In this document: piece after piece, positions 5,968 to 13,647 of the stretch
How the letters are laid out: each line of letters begins with the position of its first letter
Numbering within the stretch: the stretch's first letter is position 1
Assembly: GCA_028819955.1 (NCBI GenBank)
Contig: JAPPKP010000365.1
Span: 1-16,210 of the forward strand
Direction of reading: 5' to 3'
From: Rhodospirillaceae bacterium
GTDB lineage: Bacteria > Pseudomonadota > Alphaproteobacteria > UBA828
Length of the DNA stretch: 16,210 nucleotides
Made by a program: the position numbers and the translations under genes
The notes under the pieces: generated by a model
What the model was told of the DNA's origin: nothing
The model's database searches: none
What the model saw: the letters and a program-made list of their open reading frames with translations, nothing else

Positions 5968-8485
5968 CGGACGCTTGGCTGCTTGTCGACCGCTGATCAG
6001 AAACCGGCGGCGCGTGGTCCATCGCTTTGCTCGGTGGGTCGGAAAGGATGGCACGTAGTCGCTCGAATTGTTCCTTGATCCACTGGGCGGCCTCGAGCCA
6101 TTCGCCTTCGTCGTCGCGCGTCCAGTCTGTCTGGACGGTTATCGTCATCCCGTCCGCGCTGGTCTTCTCAATATTCTCTCCGAGCACCTGGTCACCCATC
6201 TCCTCGCGGATTTTCAGAGAATACGTTCGCATTCGCGCCGCCCGTTCTACCGACGCCTGGCGTTCTCCTGCCCGGATGTAAAGCCAAAGCAGCTCCGGGT
6301 TGCCGACGTAGATGCCGATCCGGTCGCCCGCAGCGTTCAGGGGAGCGCTCCACTGAGACTTTCCTCGCCAATAGTCCTTCTGTCCCGGAATGCCACCTTC
6401 GCGTTCCTTGAAGAGCTTCCAAAACGCCTGGGCCTGAGTGTTCTCTTCGAACTCGACTTCGACAGAGACGCCGCAGCGCTCGCCCATCTTCCGGCAACGC
6501 TCGGCGCTCGTGGCGAAGTCCTGGTTGTAGGGGTACAGCACATGCCTTTCGTGCCCCGGCACTGCGCGCATGGTGCACGCACCCACCGAAGTGTCGGGTA
6601 CATATTGGCTGGCGAGATGCACGTTCGACCTGATCGCCTCACCGGACAATCTTTGGGCGTTGATCGGGTCCCGGCTCAGGAGCGCCGCCGCAACGTTCAA
6701 TACCATCTGACTTGCAGTGCTCTCTGCGTGCCAGGGGCTATCCTCGATCCGCCAGCGAAGTCTGGCTGAAGGACTCTCAATCTCGCGCACGGGCGCGGGC
6801 TGCTCGGGCCAGGGCCAGCGGTCGAGGGCTCTGTGGGCCAGAAATTCCGCGCGCCGCTCAAGCGCCTCTTCATTCCACTCCGTTTCGTCCGCGAGGTTTC
6901 TCGTGATGCCAATCGAGCTCTCGCGGTACACCTCGCACTTCGCTGCGAACGTACCCGTCCCCATCGCCGTGTTTGTGACGTCTCCGCTCAAAGTCAGGTT
7001 GGGCAGCCGGTCGCTGTAGCGACCGTGTATTTCTTCGGCCTCCTCGCCTAGGGACCGCTTCCACTCGTCCGTGAGTTTTTGCGGCATCACGTGCTCGATC
7101 GTCAGGCGGTCACGCGCTGGTGCCTCCTCGCGATGCTCGGCTTCCATCAGTTCGCAAAGAACCGCAAACGCGGATCGGGTCGCGCCCCCTCCGTAGGCCT
7201 TGCGGGTGCGAATTCCCTCGCTGATCTCTTCGTCTCTCGGTACTCCCACCCGCGTGTTGCGGAGCCGTTGAAGCCTGCCGAGCCAATAGTCGACATAGTC
7301 CTCGCCGGCACCGGGACCCGGTCCATGAGCGAACTCGGCCGCGGCCTTGTTCATCCCGGCCATCGGTCTCTCAGCCAACCACATGCGGGTCGTCCACGTA
7401 CCAATGGCTGCAAGGACCTTCGCGAGCGCTTCTTCAGTCTCTTTCGAACCGCCGTTTTCGCTCGCGTCGCTCAGCAACCGCAGTGTCAGGGGCCGGTGAA
7501 CGTCGATTCTCATTGCGCGGAGATGGCGCAACTCTCTGTCCACCCTCCGATTGCGATGAGGGTCCGCTGTGCCAGTGATGGTCCCGTACAGCCCGGCGAG
7601 GCGCGCGAGATCGCGACACAGCGCCGGTCGATCGCCGGCCTGTCCCTCTCGCACCGCCCAGCGTCGCAATCCCTCGTAGACACGATCGATGCCCTGAATC
7701 TCGCCCGTCCGCCAGCGAAGAACGTCCCGCAGGAATACGTCCGTGGTTTCGGTCGTTTGTTCGGCGCCCAGCGTTCGCTCGATTTGACGCCAGTGATTGT
7801 CGTGGAGGTCCTGTTGCTCCGCATCCGGGAGGCCCATGAGCAGCCAGTTCTTGACCTTCTCGCTCTCCGTCAGCGGACGCCCGGTGGCGTTCAGACTCTC
7901 GAAAATCTGCTGTGGGTCTTCGTTGGCGTGGAGGCCGATGCTGACCACACGCAGCCGCTCGAGGCCCCGTAGCAATAGGGCAACGTCATTGCTGGCAACC
8001 AGGCGACGCGCAATCCGCCAAGCCTGAGCTACGGCGCCGGCACCCGTGTACGTGCCTTCGAGGCCCAGGCGGTATTCCTCGTCGTCGCCGTCCTGGAGCC
8101 GTAGCTTGCGGAACTTCTCAGGAGTCTTGCCGGGGTTCGTCAGTCGATCGTCGCGAACGATCTGAGCGGTCCAGTCCCCGCATCGGCCCTCGGACCCGAG
8201 CTTAGCGGCGATAGAGGCCAAGAGGATGCTGACGGTCGTCAGCCTCTGTTGGCCGTCGACAACCCGAAATATCTTCACTACCCCCGCCGCGCCGGGCTCG
8301 GGAAAGGTGAGGAGCGTGCCGCCGTAGTGCGCTGCCTCGGGGCCGGCGACCGCGACGGTGAGAAGATCCTCGACCAGCCGCTCGATGTCGGCTTGACCCC
8401 AGCGGTATCGACGCTGCCAGCGCGGCACGACGTACTGGACCTGTCCGTTCAGGAGCTCCAGAAACTCGATGTGGTGGGCGTGCAT
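5939..8485 (-). CDS. GmrSD-like DUF262/DUF1524 restriction nuclease
   Basis: An 848-aa cytoplasmic protein with the two-domain core of GmrSD-type (type IV) modification-dependent restriction enzymes. The DUF262 (GmrS-like) domain has QRRYRW (24-29), VVDGQQRLTT (75-84; the DGQQR nucleotide-binding motif) and FESLNATGRPLTESEKVKN (195-213). The DUF1524 (GmrD-like, HNH) domain has IEHVMPQ (463-469, with H465) and NLTLSGDVTN (496-505), then FAAKCEVY. All signature residues are present, so it is probably active. Residues about 565-815 form an extra C-terminal domain, tentatively DUF4268-like (IGIYVGNPELLWLYI; then DDEGEWLEAAQWIKEQFERL). The last 25 or so residues are low-complexity and read antisense into the Calx-beta fragment, so the native end may have been altered at a junction. 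The ATG at 8485 has an AGAAGG site about 8 bases upstream. It lies 131 bases behind the type IIG gene, probably co-transcribed. Modified-DNA specificity is inferred from family. Confidence 0.85.
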   Translation of the reverse strand: MHAHHIEFLELLNGQVQYVVPRWQRRYRWGQADIERLVEDLLTVAVAGPEAAHYGGTLLTFPEPGAAGVVKIFRVVDGQQRLTTVSILLASIAAKLGSEGRCGDWTAQIVRDDRLTNPGKTPEKFRKLRLQDGDDEEYRLGLEGTYTGAGAVAQAWRIARRLVASNDVALLLRGLERLRVVSIGLHANEDPQQIFESLNATGRPLTESEKVKNWLLMGLPDAEQQDLHDNHWRQIERTLGAEQTTETTDVFLRDVLRWRTGEIQGIDRVYEGLRRWAVREGQAGDRPALCRDLARLAGLYGTITGTADPHRNRRVDRELRHLRAMRIDVHRPLTLRLLSDASENGGSKETEEALAKVLAAIGTWTTRMWLAERPMAGMNKAAAEFAHGPGPGAGEDYVDYWLGRLQRLRNTRVGVPRDEEISEGIRTRKAYGGGATRSAFAVLCELMEAEHREEAPARDRLTIEHVMPQKLTDEWKRSLGEEAEEIHGRYSDRLPNLTLSGDVTNTAMGTGTFAAKCEVYRESSIGITRNLADETEWNEEALERRAEFLAHRALDRWPWPEQPAPVREIESPSARLRWRIEDSPWHAESTASQMVLNVAAALLSRDPINAQRLSGEAIRSNVHLASQYVPDTSVGACTMRAVPGHERHVLYPYNQDFATSAERCRKMGERCGVSVEVEFEENTQAQAFWKLFKEREGGIPGQKDYWRGKSQWSAPLNAAGDRIGIYVGNPELLWLYIRAGERQASVERAARMRTYSLKIREEMGDQVLGENIEKTSADGMTITVQTDWTRDDEGEWLEAAQWIKEQFERLRAILSDPPSKAMDHAPPVSDQRSTSSQASASRHLSRCG

Positions 8486-8562
8486 GGACTTACCTTCTTC
8501 TGACTACAGCGCGACCTCCGCATCCGGGTGGCCCGCGTCTCAGGGAGAGTCGCCGGAGGATC

Positions 8563-8614
8563 CTGGCTCCTTCGCCAAGTTGTAGCGCGAATTATTGGCG
8601 GACACAGGAGCCAG
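8563..8614 (-). promoter_or_regulatory. Nested inverted repeat between the two restriction genes
   Basis: CTGGCTCCT (8563-8571) pairs with AGGAGCCAG (8606-8614). Inside it CGCCAA (8573-8578) pairs with TTGGCG (8595-8600), giving a two-tier hairpin with a small bulge. It starts 3 bases after the type IIG stop on the minus strand. No T-tract follows, so it may act as an attenuator, processing or stability element setting the nuclease dose rather than as a full terminator. The rest of this 131-base gap holds only the downstream gene's ribosome site. Confidence 0.5.
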
Positions 8615-8616
8615 AC

Positions 8617-11600
8617 CTAACGAGGAATGAAGAAACGGCTGCTGCCGTTCTGTCCGTCGATCTCCTGTTGTGCGACGCCGGCGGCGACGAGGGTCTGCAG
8701 AGCCTTCTCCACTCCCTTCACACGCCGAGATGAATTCCTGCCGCTGAAGGCGACGCCCAGGGTTTCCGGCGCCACCGGGCCGGGAGCGCGGCTCAGCATG
8801 TCGCGGACGATGCTGATGCGGTCCATCTCGTCTTTTGGCCAGGCCGGCTTGCCATCGGCGGGTGCCGGAACGACCAGCTGAGCCTCGACCTGCTCGACGT
8901 CTTCGGGTGTCTTCACTTTGTGAGCCAGCTTGGGCTTCTGATAGTCAGGCCGCAGCCAGCGCACGGTGCCGCGCCGCTCTTCCGCTGCCCGCTTCCGGTT
9001 CAGGGCGACGAGGCGCGTGAGCAGCTCTTCCTCTGCGTCCTCTTGCTCCGGCGTCTTGTGCGGCGAGGGCATCGTCGCCCCCGGCTTGCCCACCAGAGCG
9101 GGGATCAGGTCGGCCCAACCATAGGCCTCGAACACGGCACGGTCGATGTCGTCGTGGATGTCCTTCAGGACGGAAACCAGTCCCGCCTCGTGGATAGCCT
9201 TCTCCTTCGCCGAGAGGGGCGGCACGCCGCAGCCGCTCTCCAGCTCCCGCACCCGCTCCAGCACGTTGTAGAGCCCGGTCATGGTGAGGAAGTCGTGTTC
9301 GGCCATACACTCTCTTCGGAACGCATCTAGGCGATCGCCCAACTCGTTCAGCCCTCGAGCGGCCCGATTAGCGGGAAACGGGAATGGATCAAAAGTCTTG
9401 GTCTTTGCGTACACAGGGTCGTTTCCTACACCCATCCAATTGCCACAGTAAATTGACCAGTGAGCGTGCACGCGTGAACTCAATATAGACAATGACGAAC
9501 CGTCGTTCAGGCCAATACCGATTAGCTTGTTATCGGGTCGAGTATTCGCGGCAAGAAACTGGAAGAACCGATGCTTCGATGTTTCGACCGTCGCAACGTA
9601 GCGCTCCAACGGCTCCAGTATGGGGCGCCAGTCAGGTCGGGGTTCGCCGAATATCCACCATTTCTCGCGATAGACTTTGCGGCTGTTGTGATCCCGCTCC
9701 GGTTTCACCCGCTCGACGACATGTTGGTACACCTTCGGGAACCGTTCACGTACCTCGTCGGCAGTCAGCGGATAGAGGTCGATCACCATGACCCCGCGCG
9801 GACGTTGAGCGATGTCGCGGCCGTGCCGGTACGGCAGGATGTGATCTTCCAGACCAGGCGTTGACCCGAGGCCGAGCGCAGCGGCCTGCTGCGGGGTCGC
9901 GATGAAACCGGACCCGTGCAGCTTGACGCCGGGGCTGGATATCAGGTCGTTGGCCATCAGCGGCTGGACCGCCGTGATGTCGGCGCCGACCTTCAGGTTG
10001 CCGTTGATCCTGCCTTCCCGCTCCCTCAGCTCGACGACCGGGGTGTCGGTGTTCAGGCCGCTCTCGCGTTCCACCGCGGCCAGCGTGCCCTCCCGCTCGC
10101 CGCGGGCCGCGACGGTCATGGCGATGCGCACCGCCGCCTTGCCGGCCGCCTTCTGCCAGGGGTGGTCGGGCACGGCATAGACCAGGGACAACGGCTCCTT
10201 CGCCCGCGCGTGCCGCTCGATCACGCGGCGGGAGAAGGTCTGGGTCACGGAGTTGGTGGTGATGAAGCCGAAGCGGCGCAGCGGGTTCGTCTTCCCCTTC
10301 ACCGGCTTGCGCAGCAGGCGGGTCGCTGCCTCGTCCCAGAAGTGCATGACAAAGTCGGCGCCACCGGGGAGTTTCGGACGGGCCTTCCACGCCGCCTCGG
10401 CATAGCCGCTCCCCAGCTCCGCGCGCATGTCCTTGCCGCCGATGAAGGGCGGGTTGCCCACGATGAACTCGGCCTCCGGCCATGCGGCCGGGCGCGGGTT
10501 CTCGTAGCGGTAGAGCTCCACCGTCGCGTCGGGATCGGGAACCTCCTCGCCCGTGATCGGGTGGAGCTTCATGGTCACGCCGTCCCACTGGGAGAGCGGC
10601 ACGCCGTTCTCGTCGCGGAGCAGTTCTTGCTTGTCCCAGGCCAGGATCGCGTCCTGCTCCTTGATCGTGCCGTAGGCGTGGAGCACCGGCTCGGCGATCT
10701 GCTCGGCCTTGACGGTGCGGAGCTGCCACTTGAGATAGCCGATCCACAGCACGAGATCGGCGATGGCGACGGCGCGGGGGTTGAACTCCAGGCCGTGGAA
10801 CTGGTGTGGACTCACGGTCTCGCCCTTGATCGCGAGGCGCGGGTTCTCGCCAAGGTCGTCCAGCGCGTCCAGCACCTCGCCTTCCAGCCGCTTCATTAGC
10901 TCCAGCGAGACATAGAGGAAATTGCCGGTGCCGCAGGCGGGGTCCAGCACGCGGGTGGTGCAGAGCCGATGGTGAAACTCCTTGATCGCTTGCAGCGCCG
11001 CCTGGTGCTTGCCCTCCCCCTCCAGCGCATGGGCGCGGGTCAGCGCCTCCTCCCAGTCGGCGCGCAGGGGCTCGACGATCGTGGGGACGACCAGCCGCTC
11101 CACATAGGCGCGCGGCGTGTAGTGGGCACCGAGCTTCGCGCGCTCCTTCTTGTCGAGCGCACGCTCCAGCAGCGTGCCGAAGATGGCGGGCTCGACGTCG
11201 CGCCAGTCGCGCCCAGCGGCGATGTGAAGCTCGCGGATGTCGTCCTTCTCCAGCGCAATCGCCTTGCGCCTGCTGAACAGCGTGCCGTTGAAGCGCTTGA
11301 GCGTCGCGTTCAGATGCGGGGCGTAGCCGCCCTCGTCCATGACCCGCCACAGACTCTCAAGCGCCGGGGCGAAATACTCGGGCGTCTGGACCATCTCGCC
11401 CAGCAGTGTCTCGAACCCCTGCTTCGGCAGCAGGTCGACATCCTCGGCGAACATGGTGAAGAGGCAGCGCATGAGGAACTCCGCGACCTCCTTGGGATGA
11501 TGCTTCCCCTCCAGATTGAGGGCGATGCGGGCGAGGCGCGCGGCGATGTCGCGGGTGACCTCGGCGCTGTGCTTCGCCGGATCGAGGGAGTGAGGGGCGC

Positions 11601-12249
11601 GCCAGATCGCGCGCAGACGGTCCCGGACGGCCGGGTCGCGCAGGCCTTCCAACGGAATGGAATAGCCGTCCCGATCCGGGAACTGGGCGTAGTTCTTCCC
11701 CTGGCCGGAGAAGTCGGCGTAGACCTCGATCACGTGGCCCACATCGACGACGAGGATGAAGGGCGGCCAGCCGTGCTCCTTCGGCAGCGCGCGGGCGTAG
11801 TCCTCCGCCTGTCGCTTGGCGGCGCGCATTACCTTGTCCCAGCGCCCCGTGCCGCGCGTGGCTGCCCCCGATTTGACTTGCGTGGCGTCCTCGGGGATCA
11901 GGTTCGGCTGGCAGGGCTCGGTCTTCTTCGCCTTGATGCGCTTGGCGGACTGCTTGGCCTCCATGACGAAGCAGTTGCGCTTGTACAGGTCGATCCAGCG
12001 CCGGGCCGTCGTGCCGTCGTCGAACTTGTAGTCGACGCGCCGTTCGAAGACGTAATCGTTGCGTTCGACTTCTTCCTGCGCCGGGTCTGGTCTCGGCACA
12101 CCGAGCAGATCGCAGAGCTCGTTGGCGAAGGTCTGAAAGTTCGCCATCTCCGCGCCGCCGGACTGCTTCCACCGGCCAATGAAGGCCTCGATGGCGGCGT
12201 GGTCGGCGCTGTCGTCGCCCGGTGGTACTTGCGAATCCTCCGCACTCAT
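8617..12249 (-). CDS. MmeI-like type IIG/IIL restriction enzyme-adenine methyltransferase
   Basis: A 1210-aa single-chain restriction-modification enzyme. The N-terminal nuclease (about 40-230) shows a PD-(D/E)XK pattern: D87, nine residues, then E97-A-K99. A helical linker ends with LGAHYTPRAYVERLV. The gamma-type N6-adenine methyltransferase follows, with motif I LDPACGTGNF (D436 onward, SAM binding), HGLEFNPRAVAIADLVLW, and catalytic motif IV GNPPF (N599-F602). TTNSVTQTFSRRVI comes next, as in MmeI. The target-recognition region (about 765-970) includes GNWMGVGNDPVY and TFDPFPFP. A C-terminal extension (about 1060-1210) ends in a winged-helix-like segment beyond usual MmeI length. The open frame extends upstream to 12960, but homology-like sequence begins at the ATG at 12249, so that start is used. 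There is no Shine-Dalgarno site; a leaderless promoter is possible. The recognition sequence cannot be read from sequence. Every motif is intact, so it is probably active. Confidence 0.9.
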   Translation of the reverse strand: MSAEDSQVPPGDDSADHAAIEAFIGRWKQSGGAEMANFQTFANELCDLLGVPRPDPAQEEVERNDYVFERRVDYKFDDGTTARRWIDLYKRNCFVMEAKQSAKRIKAKKTEPCQPNLIPEDATQVKSGAATRGTGRWDKVMRAAKRQAEDYARALPKEHGWPPFILVVDVGHVIEVYADFSGQGKNYAQFPDRDGYSIPLEGLRDPAVRDRLRAIWRAPHSLDPAKHSAEVTRDIAARLARIALNLEGKHHPKEVAEFLMRCLFTMFAEDVDLLPKQGFETLLGEMVQTPEYFAPALESLWRVMDEGGYAPHLNATLKRFNGTLFSRRKAIALEKDDIRELHIAAGRDWRDVEPAIFGTLLERALDKKERAKLGAHYTPRAYVERLVVPTIVEPLRADWEEALTRAHALEGEGKHQAALQAIKEFHHRLCTTRVLDPACGTGNFLYVSLELMKRLEGEVLDALDDLGENPRLAIKGETVSPHQFHGLEFNPRAVAIADLVLWIGYLKWQLRTVKAEQIAEPVLHAYGTIKEQDAILAWDKQELLRDENGVPLSQWDGVTMKLHPITGEEVPDPDATVELYRYENPRPAAWPEAEFIVGNPPFIGGKDMRAELGSGYAEAAWKARPKLPGGADFVMHFWDEAATRLLRKPVKGKTNPLRRFGFITTNSVTQTFSRRVIERHARAKEPLSLVYAVPDHPWQKAAGKAAVRIAMTVAARGEREGTLAAVERESGLNTDTPVVELREREGRINGNLKVGADITAVQPLMANDLISSPGVKLHGSGFIATPQQAAALGLGSTPGLEDHILPYRHGRDIAQRPRGVMVIDLYPLTADEVRERFPKVYQHVVERVKPERDHNSRKVYREKWWIFGEPRPDWRPILEPLERYVATVETSKHRFFQFLAANTRPDNKLIGIGLNDGSSLSILSSRVHAHWSIYCGNWMGVGNDPVYAKTKTFDPFPFPANRAARGLNELGDRLDAFRRECMAEHDFLTMTGLYNVLERVRELESGCGVPPLSAKEKAIHEAGLVSVLKDIHDDIDRAVFEAYGWADLIPALVGKPGATMPSPHKTPEQEDAEEELLTRLVALNRKRAAEERRGTVRWLRPDYQKPKLAHKVKTPEDVEQVEAQLVVPAPADGKPAWPKDEMDRISIVRDMLSRAPGPVAPETLGVAFSGRNSSRRVKGVEKALQTLVAAGVAQQEIDGQNGSSRFFIPR

Positions 12250-12255
12250 GAAGCG

Positions 12256-12283
12256 AGGATAGCGAATAGGGTTGGCCGTAAAA
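12256..12283 (-). promoter_or_regulatory. Candidate promoter for a leaderless type IIG transcript
   Basis: On the minus strand TTTTAC (12283-12278) and TATCCT (12261-12256) are spaced by 16 bases, and the -10 box ends 6 bases before the ATG at 12249. Transcription would start about at the A of the start codon, which would explain the absence of a ribosome site. Both boxes are imperfect, so this is a weak prediction. Confidence 0.3.
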
Positions 12284-12320
12284 GCTCCTATCGCCACCGC
12301 CCTCTGCCTGCATCTCTGGT

Positions 12321-12619
12321 CTACTTCACGCGATACCAGAGTTCGTCGACCGCCGCCGCGGTCAGAAAGCCGTTCGTTCGGGGCGAGGGGAAAATCCAGG
12401 TTGTCTTGCGGGGGAGGCCGTAGACGTTGGCGCGCGGCAGACGAGAGCCAGATCGTGCGCGGCGCGGTCTTGCTGTCGCTGAACGGCGGAAAATTGGTCG
12501 ATTCGACCCGCTTGGAGGGCCTCATAGCGGTTTTGGCTGGCGCAGGATGTGGCGAGCGGGCTCGACCACGGCGGCGCGTACCACGGATCAGGTGCAGTCG
12601 GTCGAGTAAGGGTTGGCAT
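12321..12619 (-). pseudogene. Frameshifted C-terminal relic of an unrecognised protein
   Basis: Reading the minus strand through two frame changes gives a coherent-looking protein end. The first part is DPWYAPPWSS then NRYEALQAGRIDQ. A +1 slip in the AAAA run at 12490-12493 leads to FPPFSDSKTAPRTIWLSSA. A second single-base slip near 12430-12441 leads to RANVYGLPRKTTWIFPSPR, then NGFLTAAAVDELWYRVK and a TAG at 12323-12321. The composition (Trp, Tyr, Phe-rich) is unlike the Arg/Pro/Ala-rich shadow frames around it. The family is not recognised. It sits just upstream of the type IIG gene in the same direction, so it may be a decayed former member of the cassette. Sequencing errors at the two slip points are an alternative. 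Confidence 0.5.
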
Positions 12620-13230
12620 AGGAACACGAGAGATTCCATGGACCGGCGGAAACTTTGATACAGCATATTCATTCGTTCAGAGTTTGATGGTGGTGACGAC
12701 GACAACCCGAGCCCAGCTGCTCTCCGTCGGGCAAAACGTGGAATCGTCGGAGGCCTGGCGATGGAAGCACCCGGTGACTGAACAGCACTTCGACTCCCCG
12801 GCACAACCGCACTTATGTATGACAACAGTGCGCGACGATACGCAGGCATAATTGCCAATCCTCTTGCATTTTGCTTACACGTTGCTGTCGTGGATGCTCT
12901 ACAGGAGTGGGCGGTGGGTGCAATATGGAGTTGAAACAACCGGTTACGCTGGCATGACATGGCGACACGGGGACAGACTTCCCCTAGCGCGACGCAGGAT
13001 GTGACATTGGCGTCAAATCCGAATTAGGCCCGCACCGCCGCGCGCGGGCGCTTGGGCGCGACAAGTCATCGTCAGGCGGCAAAGATTGCAACTGCAGCGT
13101 CTCATGGGAGACTGCGACTGAATATGCGATTGGGGTCTTGCGTAGCTGAGGGAGGTTATTGATTTCGACGCACGGTTGACCCAATGTTTCTCGGCTAAAA
13201 TGGGGAGCTGAAGCCGGAGCGACCCTACGG
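12620..13230. other. Gene-free interval right of the defence cassette
   Basis: About 610 bases with no convincing gene on either strand and locally lower G+C (about 48% over 12841-12900 by hand count). Small open frames are present but match nothing. The only structures noted are a short GGGGA/TCCCC stem (12969-12984) and scattered single half-sites of the CCCCAAT type near 13129 and 13180. This is where the right edge of the inserted cassette most likely lies. No direct repeat with the left edge was seen. Confidence 0.5.
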
Positions 13231-13641
13231 ATGGCTGAAACGGGCGAAACCGCCACTGCTTCCCCGCCGGAACCCTTCCTGCTCTACGACGGCGAATGCC
13301 CGTTCTGCAGCTACTACGTCGCCAAATCGCAGTTCGAGGCCCGCATCGGCAAGCCCCTGCACCTGATCGACGGCAGGGGCGCGCCCGGCCTCGTCGACCG
13401 GCTGCGGCGCGAGGGCTTCGATCTCGAACAGGGCATGATCCTGGCGCTCGACGGCCGGCACTATCACGGGGCCGCGGCGATGGTCGCGCTCAAGGCCATG
13501 AGCGCCGGCCCCGGCCGCTTCAACGCGCTCGCGCGCTGGTTCGCGTCGAGCCCTGCGCGGGTGCGTGCAGCCTATCCCTGGCTGCGTCGGCTGCGGCGCG
13601 CGGCGCTGCTGGCGAAGGGCGTGCCCCGGTTTCCGGACTGA
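13231..13641 (+). CDS. DCC-family thiol-disulfide oxidoreductase-like protein (DUF393)
   Basis: A 136-aa protein of the DCC (DUF393) family, named for its conserved Asp-Cys-Cys. The defining motif is LLYDGECPFCSYYV (D20, C23, C26), a thioredoxin-fold CxxC active site in the family's usual N-terminal position, followed by family-like HLIDGRGAPGLVDRLRREGFD and HYHGAAAMVALKAMS. The C-terminus (about 105-130) is basic and helical. No signal peptide is seen, so it is probably cytoplasmic or membrane-associated. The ATG at 13231 has a GGAG element about 11 bases upstream. It converges on the HTTM gene with only 6 bases between stops; DCC and HTTM/VKGC domains are often neighbours or fused, so a joint redox-linked membrane function is plausible. 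The specific reaction is unknown. Confidence 0.85.
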   Translation: MAETGETATASPPEPFLLYDGECPFCSYYVAKSQFEARIGKPLHLIDGRGAPGLVDRLRREGFDLEQGMILALDGRHYHGAAAMVALKAMSAGPGRFNALARWFASSPARVRAAYPWLRRLRRAALLAKGVPRFPD

Positions 13642-13647
13642 CCCGCA

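Noticed and set aside
3916..6054. A 712-codon minus-strand open frame across the LuxR gene
   Set aside because: It is antisense to the clear LuxR coding sequence and the Calx-beta fragment, Arg/Pro/Ala-rich with no recognisable domain; such shadows are expected at this G+C.
12250..12960. A 237-codon upstream extension of the type IIG frame
   Set aside because: The extension shows no family-like sequence and runs through the frameshifted relic; the protein begins sensibly at the ATG at 12249.
12969..12984. GGGGA/TCCCC short stem as a possible REP-type or transposon end
   Set aside because: The 5-bp stem with a 6-base loop is too short, and no second copy or transposase was found in the window.
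13129..13185. ATTGGGG and CCCAAT half-sites upstream of the DCC gene, resembling the LuxR palindromes
   Set aside because: They are single half-sites about 45 bases apart in the wrong order to form a dyad, so they are not supported as operators.
12984..13256. A 90-codon minus-strand open frame left of the DCC gene
   Set aside because: It has no recognisable motif or ribosome site, and its start overlaps the DCC coding region.
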